Shown one piece after another: positions 8,843-17,461 of a DNA stretch of 62,074 nucleotides. Below the pieces are notes generated by a model. It was not told the origin of the DNA. It saw only the letters and a list, made by a program, of their open reading frames with translations, and made no database searches. The stretch is from RGIG5612 sp045546255 (GTDB lineage Bacteria > Bacillota > Clostridia > Lachnospirales > Lachnospiraceae). Numbering within the stretch: position 1 is the stretch's first letter; the number at the start of each line of letters is the position of its first letter. The position numbers and the translations under genes are program-made. The DNA lies in contig JAZQCK010000040.1 in NCBI GenBank assembly GCA_045546255.1, positions 1 through 62,074 of the forward strand, read 5' to 3'.

Positions 8843-10117
8843 TTATCCCTCATTGCTTAAGTCAATTTGCTGCGTAGTGCTGAATCCGCTGGATGGGAAC
8901 AGATCCCCGAATCCTTTATCCCGGATCGTGATCTCTAAGCTGTACTCACTCAGATAAGCAAGCTCGATCTCAATCCTGGTCGCCTTATGCGGCCTGCGCG
9001 GAATCTGTGAAATATCAATATCAAAACTGCTTCTTGTATGATCCAGCAGGGAGGTTACAAAGAAGCGGATCTTATCCGGTTCATCCACAATAAAATCCAT
9101 TTTCATCCCTGCATCATACCAATCCTTCGGAGCCCTGCTCAGGTTCAAAAGAAGGGTTTCATCTTTGTGTTTCGCCTCAACAGAGATGGTATTTTTTGTT
9201 CTTCCTGCACACACGATGTTGTAGTCTTTTCCCGGGCGTTCTGCTCTTAAAAGCCCTGCCAGGCAGGCACCTTTTGCGTAAAGATTATTGCCCTTAAAAG
9301 CACGGTTTGTTTCAGATACCCGGCGCAGCGTTTTCCCAAACCAGGTGCTGTTGAATCCTTCCCCGGTAAAGTACACACTGGAAAGCCGGCTTTCCTCTGC
9401 AATCTCTTCGTAAAGCGCAAGGAGCCTTTCATCCATCTGCTCTACCAGCACGGCATTTCCCATATCATTCATGGAATAATCCGCTGTATGGGTGCGCTCA
9501 CTGATATAGACCAAATGATCCTCTCCGTTTCGCGTTACCGTCAATACTTTTTCATAAAACCCATCGGCCGTAAAGTCAAAAAGCACGGAGCCTTTCTGCC
9601 AAATGGAAGGATCTTCATTCAAAAGATAGTATGCAAAACTCTCCGCACAGGTCTGGAGTTTGACTTTCTCGACCGGAATCCGCAAAAGACGGAACACATC
9701 ACTGATCACCTGTTTTGTCTCAAGCGTAACCCTGCGCATGTTGATCGTGATATTTTCCACTCCCATAACAGAAGTTGCTGTCTGGGTCAGTTCAATGATC
9801 TTTCCGATAAAGACCGCTAGCAGCTGGGTGTAGGAATACTCCTGCCCGTTCACCGCAGCAATCCCTCCGAGGAAAACATTTTCAAGGAAGTCTTTATAGA
9901 GCCGCTCGCCCGTCCGCTCTGCATACTCGATCGCCGGCTGTCCAATGACCCAGTCCTTCGTCTCATGATCAAAACAGAGTGCCGTCGGGATCAGATAGCG
10001 AAGGGTCTCGCCTCCATAGGCAATCGATTCCGGACGTTCATGACGTCTGGAATAATAACTCGCCTGACAGTATTTACCTGTATAATCGATCCCGATGATC
10101 AGTCCGCGTTTTTCCAT
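8843..10117 (-). CDS. Hsp70/actin-fold protein of unknown function (possibly DUF5716)
   Basis: This 424-residue protein resembles the ASKHA (Hsp70/actin/sugar kinase) fold. A phosphate-1-like loop IGIDYTGKYC lies at residues 8-17, a degenerate phosphate-2-like strand GSVLFDFTADG at 176-186, an adenosine-type segment VYFTGEGFN at 248-256, and a closing helix NNLYAKGACLAGL at 277-289. The last 110 residues form a beta-rich domain where Hsp70 would have its substrate domain. The phosphate loops depart from the DnaK consensus (GIDLGTT; DLGGGT), so ATP hydrolysis is uncertain. It sits 7 bp after the 1013-residue solenoid gene and 5 bp before the helical-repeat gene. I recall DUF5716 beside DUF5717 in Lachnospiraceae, but that is memory and not a search result. 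Confidence 0.78.
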   Translation of the reverse strand: MEKRGLIIGIDYTGKYCQASYYSRRHERPESIAYGGETLRYLIPTALCFDHETKDWVIGQPAIEYAERTGERLYKDFLENVFLGGIAAVNGQEYSYTQLLAVFIGKIIELTQTATSVMGVENITINMRRVTLETKQVISDVFRLLRIPVEKVKLQTCAESFAYYLLNEDPSIWQKGSVLFDFTADGFYEKVLTVTRNGEDHLVYISERTHTADYSMNDMGNAVLVEQMDERLLALYEEIAEESRLSSVYFTGEGFNSTWFGKTLRRVSETNRAFKGNNLYAKGACLAGLLRAERPGKDYNIVCAGRTKNTISVEAKHKDETLLLNLSRAPKDWYDAGMKMDFIVDEPDKIRFFVTSLLDHTRSSFDIDISQIPRRPHKATRIEIELAYLSEYSLEITIRDKGFGDLFPSSGFSTTQQIDLSNEG

Positions 10118-10124
10118 TCTCTTT

Positions 10125-13100
10125 TCAGAATAATCTTTCCATTAATTTGTCTTTTACAAAATATTCTTTTGCTGCAAGGTTCAGCGCCAGCATATTTCCG
10201 GTCTCTTTCATCTGAATGATATTATTCAGTTCCGAATACCTTGATTCATCACTGACGATATTCAGATCCGAATAAGAGACGACAACCGGCTCTCCCCTGT
10301 TCACGGAATACTCCACGCTCTCCCCATAGAAGAGCGTGATATATTTTGCAAAACAGCCCTCAAAAATCTCGGCCATCTGTTCTTCTTTATGAATCCTTTT
10401 GCCATTGCACATAATGTCATAGCTGATGCGTCCGCCGTTTCCAAAGCAGGTTACGATCACAGCATTTGAAAGAGCCGCCGGCAGTTCAAAATATCTTCCG
10501 TATCCTTTAAACTCCTCGAGCATAATGCTGCGTCCGACGAGCGCCTTGAGCTGTACCTCGATCATCCTTGTGCGGCGCTTTCCGGAAATATCCTGATCTG
10601 ACATGTATTTCAAATATGCGGCAATTGTTGCAGTCGGAAACTCCTCGCGCTGCATCAGATCATTTTCAATATAACGGAAGAAGTCCGTATCCTTCTGTTC
10701 TCCTTCATACAGATACTTTCCGGCCTTGTATGTCAGGTAGGCTTTCTTAAGTTCTGCATCCGAACCATCTGTATAATACTTGGAAAAGATCTGAGGTACC
10801 AGATCAGAATCTTCCCCGCTTTCAATGGCCCTTCTTAAGATCTTTTCAGGAAGTCTGCCCGCATCTGCGCCATAGGCTCTTCCGGCACGGTAAAGTTCTT
10901 CTAAAACTTCCGGTTTATCATTATAGTTTTCCACCAAGTATTTAAAGATGCGTGGATCAAAGGTCGTTTTTAAGAAACTCTTCTCACACATCTCCAAAAG
11001 AAGCGGATCAGAGCGGTAGCTGACCAATTCCACGAGAGCGGAAGAAAGTTTAGCGAGACTGTCATCCGACACACTGTCAAATCCCTGTTCCCTGATCTTA
11101 TCAAACGCATCCCTGTACAGGCGCTGTTCGATCATGACCTCGATCAATTTGCCTTTGGTTTCCGGCGCCAGATCATATTTAAAGAACGCCAGCATCTCAT
11201 CATATACATTCTGATCCCGTAGATTTCTGGAAAAATAAAGAACTGTATCATTGATCAGTTTTTTGACATATCCGCTTCTAAAGGAGGTTGCCTTCATGCG
11301 GTGTGTCATATAGTTTAAAATTTCAGCCGGGTCTTTGTATCCGCGAAGGATCGGCATGGTATCGCTCATCAGCATATAGTCACTGATCGGTACGCCCTTA
11401 ACACAGATATCAATATATTCTCCGCTGTTTAAATACTCGATTTTATCATAATCAACATTTGCATAGATATTACCTGTAATATCCTTAAACAGGATCACGG
11501 CATTATGAGAATATACCTTTACCTTCGCTTTTCCTTTATTCAGCGGAATATCCTGATACACATTCAGCTCATCATGAAAGACCATAACATTCATCATGCG
11601 GTCATTATGGCATACGATCTCTTTCGTCGAGATGATCTCAAAAAGACGAACCCGCATGTTATGTGTCAATTTATCCGATGCAATCAGATCTTTATAGATA
11701 ACAGCAAGATCCGGATCCACGATGCCATGCACCATCTGCTGTTCTGCATACTCTAAGATCTTCGGCTCATAAGCGCGGTAATACTCCGGCCGCTTCTCTT
11801 TATTCGTTACGATATTTGCATAGAAATATCTGCGGTGGTCTAAAAGACTTTCTGCACCAGTAGAATAGTATTCCATGATGCGAACCGGGATCGGCTCATA
11901 TAGTCCGCTGCTCCGGGTAAAAATATAATAGCTGAAAATACCCGGGATATCGTCTAAGTATTCCCGTACTGCAATATCATAAAAAGCACCCGCCTCTTCG
12001 CTTCTGTCATCATTGATGATCAGAATGCGGCAGATCACGCGAAGAAGATCGCGCGTCGGATAGCGGTCATACAGATACTTAAGGACTCTTTCTGCGATTT
12101 TTAGATTCACTTCTGAAAGTTCCGCTTCCGTCATGAGCATAAACACTTCTGTCACTCTGGCGCTTAAGGCAGAAGAGAAATAATTCAGCTTTCTTCCAAG
12201 ATTCAGGATCTGAAGCTCAAATTCACTGGCATCCGAAAAATATCCCGGATACTGAAGAAAGATCTCCAGCGCCTCAAAATACAGGATCGGGCTGATGCAG
12301 CCGGCGCCGAATTCTGCGAAGGTATCATCCAGTTTAAGGCCTGGGTTTTCTTCATAATTTGGATCCAGCTGGAATAAGATCCAAAGAATCTGCCAGCAAG
12401 GTTCTTTATCATAGATCATACGGATACGGGCAGTGATCTCTTCTGCGGATTTCCGATCCCGCTCATAAAGTGCACGGACATACAGGAAATAGCAGTTCAT
12501 GGCATAGTCCGTATATGGCATTTTCTGGATCAGTTCCGCCATGTATTCCAAAAGGCTTGCTGCCTCAACATAAGTCTCTGTCTCAATATGAAGCTGGGCT
12601 TTAAACAGCATTAAGAACATAGACTGGCGGTCCGTTCCGTCGACAGAGCCGATGATCTCCAGGGATTTTTCTGCCCATTCCGTAGAATCCATCAATCCTT
12701 TCCGGAAATCAAAATACACCTTTGCCAATCTGGTAAAGATTTCTTTCGGGTTATAGTCATCGAGCCGGATCCTCACGGGAACATCGATCACGATCGGAAC
12801 TTTGATCTCCTGAGAGGCAGTCTCGAACGTGATGCAGGAGTAGTTTTTTCCGCCGTGAAGCTTACTCTCTACAATTGTGATCGGAAAGTCATAGGAGCCG
12901 CCGGGGAACACATCCGAAGTGATGACACGTCTGGAAAGAGAAATAAAATCATCCGGGCAGAACGCCTCGATCTCCATATAGCCATTTTGTGTGATAGCGA
13001 TATGGATCACGGTCTCGGTATCCCCGGTCAGACCGCTCAGCTCAACAGAAGAAGGCATGACAGCAAAAGAGGCCGGCTCTTTCTTGTTCATCGCCACCAT

Positions 13101-13166
13101 GTACTCTTCCCGTGCAATATTCTTATTTCGGCCTAACTTCAAGGCGCTTTGCAGCAAATCAGACAT
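10125..13166 (-). CDS. Large beta-domain plus alpha-solenoid protein (possibly DUF5717)
   Basis: This 1013-residue protein has no signal peptide or membrane span, so it is probably cytoplasmic. About residues 35-130 form a beta-sandwich-like domain (alternating strands such as ETVIHIAITQNGYMEIEAF and EIKVPIVIDVPVRI). A long run of helical repeats follows to about residue 860, including the TPR-like segment YVEAASLLEYMAELIQ. A final beta-rich part (ALSNAVIVTCFGNGGRISYDI) precedes a helical tail. It overlaps the end of rarA by 8 bp and precedes the Hsp70/actin-like gene by 7 bp, suggesting coupled translation and a joint function. The family seems to be the one catalogued as DUF5717; the biochemical role is unknown to me. 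Confidence 0.78.
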   Translation of the reverse strand: MSDLLQSALKLGRNKNIAREEYMVAMNKKEPASFAVMPSSVELSGLTGDTETVIHIAITQNGYMEIEAFCPDDFISLSRRVITSDVFPGGSYDFPITIVESKLHGGKNYSCITFETASQEIKVPIVIDVPVRIRLDDYNPKEIFTRLAKVYFDFRKGLMDSTEWAEKSLEIIGSVDGTDRQSMFLMLFKAQLHIETETYVEAASLLEYMAELIQKMPYTDYAMNCYFLYVRALYERDRKSAEEITARIRMIYDKEPCWQILWILFQLDPNYEENPGLKLDDTFAEFGAGCISPILYFEALEIFLQYPGYFSDASEFELQILNLGRKLNYFSSALSARVTEVFMLMTEAELSEVNLKIAERVLKYLYDRYPTRDLLRVICRILIINDDRSEEAGAFYDIAVREYLDDIPGIFSYYIFTRSSGLYEPIPVRIMEYYSTGAESLLDHRRYFYANIVTNKEKRPEYYRAYEPKILEYAEQQMVHGIVDPDLAVIYKDLIASDKLTHNMRVRLFEIISTKEIVCHNDRMMNVMVFHDELNVYQDIPLNKGKAKVKVYSHNAVILFKDITGNIYANVDYDKIEYLNSGEYIDICVKGVPISDYMLMSDTMPILRGYKDPAEILNYMTHRMKATSFRSGYVKKLINDTVLYFSRNLRDQNVYDEMLAFFKYDLAPETKGKLIEVMIEQRLYRDAFDKIREQGFDSVSDDSLAKLSSALVELVSYRSDPLLLEMCEKSFLKTTFDPRIFKYLVENYNDKPEVLEELYRAGRAYGADAGRLPEKILRRAIESGEDSDLVPQIFSKYYTDGSDAELKKAYLTYKAGKYLYEGEQKDTDFFRYIENDLMQREEFPTATIAAYLKYMSDQDISGKRRTRMIEVQLKALVGRSIMLEEFKGYGRYFELPAALSNAVIVTCFGNGGRISYDIMCNGKRIHKEEQMAEIFEGCFAKYITLFYGESVEYSVNRGEPVVVSYSDLNIVSDESRYSELNNIIQMKETGNMLALNLAAKEYFVKDKLMERLF

Positions 13167-14538
13167 CTCTGTTCTTTAAGCGGTTCAGCCGCTCCTTCAT
13201 TGTTTTTTCATATCCAAGATCGCCAGGTTCATAAAATACTTCGCCCAGCAGTTCATCCGGAAGATACTGCTGCTTCACATAGTGTTCCGGATAATCGTGT
13301 GCATATTGATAACCGATGCCTCTTCCCATTTTGGCGGCGCCCCCATAGTGGGCATCCTGCAGGTGAGGAGGAACCGTTTTAATATCTGTTGTCCGAACTG
13401 TTTCCATGGCTTTATCAATCGCCATGATTGCAGAATTGCTTTTCGGTGCGCCACAGACATAAAGGACTGCTTCTGCAAGAATGATCCTCGCCTCCGGCAT
13501 TCCGATCACATGGACGGCCTGCTGGGCAGCCACCGCAACCTGCAAAGCTCTCGGGTCCGCACATCCCACATCTTCTGCCGCACAGATCATGATCCTGCGC
13601 GCTATAAAATTCACGTCCTCTCCGGCATAAAGCATCTTTGCCAGATAATAGATCGCAGCATCGGCATCGCTGCCACGCATGCTTTTTATAAATGCAGAGA
13701 TCGTATCATAGTGATTGTCCCCGTCTTTGTCATAGCGGACATTTTTCCGCTGAACGCACTGTTCGATCACCTCACTGGTAAGACGGATCACATCACTTCT
13801 TCCGTCTGCATTTTTCTTTGTCGCGTTTATGATTTTTTCCGTTTTACTCGAAGGTGACGGTTCTGTGGTCAGCACGGCCAGTTCAATTGCATTTAATGCA
13901 ACTCTGGCATCGCCTCCGGCAAAATCGCTCAAAAAATCCAACGCATCATCATCGATCACTGCATGATACATGCCAAGACCTTTTTCTGTATTCAAAAGGG
14001 CCCTCTCGATAATCGTCTTAATATCATCCTGCCCTAAAGGCTTCAGTTCATAAACTGTAGACCGGCTGATCAGTGCACTATTCACCTCAAAGTATGGATT
14101 CTCTGTGGTTGCGCCAATCAGGATCACTGTTCCATCTTCCACAAACGGAAGGAGATAATCCTGCTGTGCTTTATTAAAACGATGGATCTCGTCCACAAAC
14201 AAAATCGTTTTCCGTCCGTATGCTCCACGCTTCACTTTTGCCTCTTCAACGATCTCGACCATATCCTTTTTTCCGGCTACCGTCGCATTGATCTGTTTGA
14301 AATCTGCAGAAGTCGTATTGGCGATCACGCGTGCCAGCGTCGTTTTTCCGGTGCCGCTCGGCCCGTAAAAAATGACAGAGGACAGCTTATCTGCCTGAAT
14401 GGAACGATATAGATGGCTTCCTTTTGAAAGAATATGCTTCTGGCCCATAAACTCTTCGAGAGTCTGTGGTCTTAAGCGGGAGGCCAGCGGAGCCTCCTCT
14501 TTGATCTTATTCTGATGAGCATATTCAAAGAGATCCAT
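13159..14538 (-). CDS. rarA: Replication-associated recombination protein A (MgsA/RarA AAA+ ATPase)
   Basis: AAA+ ATPase of the clamp-loader branch that acts at stalled replication forks. At 459 residues it is slightly longer than typical. It shows Walker A GPSGTGKT (59-66), Walker B LFVDEIHRFNKAQQDYLLPFVEDG, sensor 1 IGATTENPYFEVNSALISR, and a C-terminal tetramerisation part with KSMRGSDADAAIYYLAKML and DAHYGGAAKMGRGIGYQYAHDYP, all diagnostic for RarA/WRNIP1. The gene lies 3 bp after the citrate synthase stop and overlaps the next gene by 8 bp, so it is inside a compact transcription unit with no obvious functional link to its neighbours. Confidence 0.94.
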   Translation of the reverse strand: MDLFEYAHQNKIKEEAPLASRLRPQTLEEFMGQKHILSKGSHLYRSIQADKLSSVIFYGPSGTGKTTLARVIANTTSADFKQINATVAGKKDMVEIVEEAKVKRGAYGRKTILFVDEIHRFNKAQQDYLLPFVEDGTVILIGATTENPYFEVNSALISRSTVYELKPLGQDDIKTIIERALLNTEKGLGMYHAVIDDDALDFLSDFAGGDARVALNAIELAVLTTEPSPSSKTEKIINATKKNADGRSDVIRLTSEVIEQCVQRKNVRYDKDGDNHYDTISAFIKSMRGSDADAAIYYLAKMLYAGEDVNFIARRIMICAAEDVGCADPRALQVAVAAQQAVHVIGMPEARIILAEAVLYVCGAPKSNSAIMAIDKAMETVRTTDIKTVPPHLQDAHYGGAAKMGRGIGYQYAHDYPEHYVKQQYLPDELLGEVFYEPGDLGYEKTMKERLNRLKNRDV

Positions 14539-14541
14539 GTT

Positions 14542-15918
14542 TTATCGTTTCTTTATCGGAACATACTGTGCATGTTTAATGACATTTTTATATGCCGGAC
14601 GGATGATCTTGCCGCCGGAAGAAAGTTCTTCCAGTCTGTGTGCAGACCAGCCCGCCATTCTGGCAATCGCAAAAAGAGGTGTGAACAATTCTTCCGGAAG
14701 TCCAAGAAGCCGGTATACAAGGCCGGAATAAAAATCGACATTGATCGAAATATTTTCCCTGTACATATGGCGGTTTCCGGTAATGACCTGCGGGGCAATC
14801 TGTTCTACTCTCTGGTAAAACTCAAATTCCTCTTTTGCATTTTTCTTTTCCGCCAGCGACTGAACAAATTTTTTCAAAAGAACCGCTCTCGGATCAGAGA
14901 TCGTATAAACAGCATGACCTACGCCATAGATCAGTCCTTTTCTATCATATGCCTTTCCGCGAAGGATCTTTTCGAGATACTTACGGATTGCTTCTTCATC
15001 AGTCAGGTCTTTAACATGTTTTTTGATATCGTCCATCATCCCGACGACTTTGATATTGGCGCCGCCGTGACGAGGGCCTTTAAGAGATGCTAATGACGCC
15101 GCCATTGCAGAATAGGTATCTGTCAGGGTAGATGTCACAACGCGGTTCGTAAAGGTCGAGTTGTTACCGCCGCCATGGTCTGCATGAAGAACAAGACAAA
15201 GGTCTAAGACTCTTGCCTCAAACTTCGTGAACTTGCTGTCATCTCTCAAAAGATGAAGGATCGTTTCCGCCGTTCCCATCTTCGGATCCGGCTGATGGAT
15301 CACTAAGCTTCCGCCTTCTTTATAGTGTTTAAATGCCTGATATCCATAGACAGCCAGAAGCGGTGTTACCGCAGTCAGCTGAAGGCACTGGCGCAACGCA
15401 TTATCCACAGAAACATCATCCGCATTATCATCATATGGATATAAGGTCAGGATACTTCTGGAGAGTGTATTCATCATTTCTTTGCTCGGGGCCTTCATGA
15501 TAACGTCACGAACAAAGTTAGTCGGCAGCGTCCGGTAGGATGCGATCAGGTCCGTAAATTCTTTTAGTTCTGCTTCGTTCGGAAGCATGCCGAAGATCAG
15601 AAGATAGGCTGTCTCTTCAAAACCAAACCGATGCTCTTTCGCAAAGCCTTTGACCAGATCTTCCACATTGTATCCGCGATAATAAAGTTTTCCCGGACAT
15701 GGAACCATTTCGTCGTCATCGATCGTGTAAGACTTTACTTCCGCAATCTCTGTCAGTCCTGTCAGGACACCTTTTCCGTTCAGGTCACGAAGACCTCTTT
15801 TTACATTATAGCGATAGTAAAGAGAGTCATCGATCTTATTATTCTGTTTGCAAAGGGAGGCATACTGCTCTATTGCCGGAGTGTTTTCTGAATGGGAATC
15901 AATGATTTCTTTTTTCAT
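14542..15918 (-). CDS. gltA: Citrate synthase (citrate/2-methylcitrate synthase family)
   Basis: Condenses acetyl-CoA and oxaloacetate to citrate, here probably for glutamate synthesis through a partial oxidative branch. The 458 residues hold all three catalytic positions: His284 in GPRHGGAN, His335 in YGVGHAVY and Asp395 in NVDFYSG. The HADHGGGN substrate-binding segment is at 245-252. The N-terminus is about 60 residues longer than the minimal enzyme. The start ATG follows GTAGGAGGAGCGAAT, a strong ribosome binding site. It opens the minus-strand operon that runs to valS. No aconitase or isocitrate dehydrogenase gene is in the window. A 2-methylcitrate synthase role cannot be excluded by eye. 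Confidence 0.9.
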   Translation of the reverse strand: MKKEIIDSHSENTPAIEQYASLCKQNNKIDDSLYYRYNVKRGLRDLNGKGVLTGLTEIAEVKSYTIDDDEMVPCPGKLYYRGYNVEDLVKGFAKEHRFGFEETAYLLIFGMLPNEAELKEFTDLIASYRTLPTNFVRDVIMKAPSKEMMNTLSRSILTLYPYDDNADDVSVDNALRQCLQLTAVTPLLAVYGYQAFKHYKEGGSLVIHQPDPKMGTAETILHLLRDDSKFTKFEARVLDLCLVLHADHGGGNNSTFTNRVVTSTLTDTYSAMAASLASLKGPRHGGANIKVVGMMDDIKKHVKDLTDEEAIRKYLEKILRGKAYDRKGLIYGVGHAVYTISDPRAVLLKKFVQSLAEKKNAKEEFEFYQRVEQIAPQVITGNRHMYRENISINVDFYSGLVYRLLGLPEELFTPLFAIARMAGWSAHRLEELSSGGKIIRPAYKNVIKHAQYVPIKKR

Positions 15919-15986
15919 ATTCGCTCCTCCTACTCTCTTTTTTTAATTACTTCTATATTTTAGGCTTAAAGTAAAATGATAAATGA

Positions 15987-16016
15987 TTGGAATTATTCTG
16001 TCAAACATCATATAAT
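15987..16016 (+). promoter_or_regulatory. Promoter of the small membrane protein, placed for a leaderless transcript
   Basis: TTGGAA (15987-15992) and a perfect TATAAT (16011-16016) are 18 bp apart. The expected transcription start, 6-8 nt after the -10 box, falls on the A of the ATG at 16023, and no Shine-Dalgarno sequence exists between them. Confidence 0.55.
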
Positions 16017-16022
16017 AGGCTC

Positions 16023-16445
16023 ATGAGACGTAAATCAGACACTTCTTTTCGTATATGGAGCCTTTTGATGATCCTTTCCGGGATCATTTCCATTGCTTTG
16101 GATGCTTACTTGATGATCCTCCGCTTCCATACAGCGGAGTTTTCCAGATTTCTCGTCCTTGTCGCAACACTTTTGATGCTGGCTTATGGGGTCTGCGAGA
16201 TCACAGCCGGGATCCGTGGTTTTTCTTTTGTCAATCAGGCTTCCATGGGACGGCGGTTCCGCGCCGCAGGGGCAAAGATCAATGTGTTTAGAAGGCTTTC
16301 CATCGCTGTGATCATACTTGCCCTGATCGAAGTGATCATTTCTTTATTTCTCGGAATCATTTTATGGCAATTGGCAGTCATGACCATTTTCGGCATCCTG
16401 CTGCCCTTGATTTATCTGCTAACGATCCGTTCGCTTCACTCCTGA
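16023..16445 (+). CDS. Small integral membrane protein, unknown function
   Basis: A 140-residue protein with four hydrophobic segments arranged as two hairpins: about residues 9-30, 37-62, 85-105 and 110-130. Arg-rich starts and connecting loops (MRRKSDTSFR, GRRFRAAGAKINVFRR) suggest the N-terminus lies inside. I do not recognise a named family; it resembles generic small DUF membrane proteins of Clostridia. The start chosen is the ATG at 16023. An in-frame TTG at 15987 lies within the -35 box and cannot be used from that promoter. The gene runs convergent to the DUF4230 gene and overlaps it tail to tail by 10 bp. Confidence 0.7.
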   Translation: MRRKSDTSFRIWSLLMILSGIISIALDAYLMILRFHTAEFSRFLVLVATLLMLAYGVCEITAGIRGFSFVNQASMGRRFRAAGAKINVFRRLSIAVIILALIEVIISLFLGIILWQLAVMTIFGILLPLIYLLTIRSLHS

Positions 16446-17452
16446 TGTGCCAGGACCTGATTGGACGTCGCCTCATCAAAACGGATCTCGAGCGTAAATT
16501 CCGGCGACACACTGCTGATTAATGGCTGGAACATCTGCCAGGTACTCATCACAGCATATTCATCTGCCATCTTAAAAAGATCTGCTTCTTTCAGACGGTC
16601 TTCCATAGACTGATACACAGCCTGAAGGAGACGATTCTGATCTTCTGTTTTCAGTTTGATATCTCCAAAAGCAAGCAGTCCTTTTTCCGTATCTTCAAAC
16701 TCCGTCTTGTCAATGTCCGGATTAATATATTGAAGAACCGAATGCGGGATCACGACCGTGACCTGTTTCTTTTCCATATCCACCTGGATATGGTCCGCAT
16801 CAATTCCTGACATGTCGATGGTATAGACACCGGTTCCAAAATACGTGATCGTCTTTACTTTAGAAAAGATCTGCAGGTTTCCAAGCCCCGCTTTTGTGAT
16901 CGTCGTTGAAATCTCAAGAGGCTGCTCCATGACGATCAGCTCCTGATGCTGACTAGCCTCCCCTAAAACTGCATCCTGAAAATCAACCGCAGTGTATCCG
17001 ATCAGACCAGTCTCTAAGACCTCATCTGCAGTTGTCTGGGAGGTTTGGTTCGTTCCGAAGATCATCCCCTTGGAAAGGATCCCGACGAGCAGCATGATCC
17101 CGGCTCCGACAAGAAGCCCGATCAATGCGCCCAGCCAGAATTTTCCCTTGCCGGAAGAACTCTTTTTGGACTTTCCGGAGCTTTTGATCCCGTCTGCAGC
17201 GACATCGATCAAGGCCCCTACAAGAGAAGCCCCACCTGCTGCAAGTGGTGCGGAGGGACTTTCTTTTTTCGTTTCTTCCTTTGCAGAAGAAGACGACTGC
17301 TCTTTCTTTTCTTCCGTCTTTTTTCGCTCAGAGGCTGCCTTCTTATCAGCAGCCTCCTTTGCTTTCTTCAACTTTTCCAGTTCGTCTTTCTGCTTTTTTG
17401 TTTTTTCGTTTTCTACTGTCTTCGCTGAGGTGTCGATCTTAATATCCGACAT
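16436..17452 (-). CDS. DUF4230 domain protein, membrane-anchored
   Basis: 338 residues. The first 75 or so are a Lys/Glu/Ser-rich, probably coiled or disordered cytoplasmic segment. A small hydrophobic patch (AAGGASLVGALIDVAADGI) follows, then a transmembrane helix around residues 105-130 (WLGALIGLLVGAGIMLLVGIL). The C-terminal 190 residues look like DUF4230 (ELIVMEQPLEISTTITKAGLG, then ITYFGTGVYTIDMSGID and VTVVIPHSVL). The function of that domain is not established. It starts 9 bp after the M18 aminopeptidase stop and is the last gene of the PAP2-aminopeptidase-DUF4230 group. Confidence 0.78.
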   Translation of the reverse strand: MSDIKIDTSAKTVENEKTKKQKDELEKLKKAKEAADKKAASERKKTEEKKEQSSSSAKEETKKESPSAPLAAGGASLVGALIDVAADGIKSSGKSKKSSSGKGKFWLGALIGLLVGAGIMLLVGILSKGMIFGTNQTSQTTADEVLETGLIGYTAVDFQDAVLGEASQHQELIVMEQPLEISTTITKAGLGNLQIFSKVKTITYFGTGVYTIDMSGIDADHIQVDMEKKQVTVVIPHSVLQYINPDIDKTEFEDTEKGLLAFGDIKLKTEDQNRLLQAVYQSMEDRLKEADLFKMADEYAVMSTWQMFQPLISSVSPEFTLEIRFDEATSNQVLAHQE

Positions 17453-17461
17453 AATCGCTCC

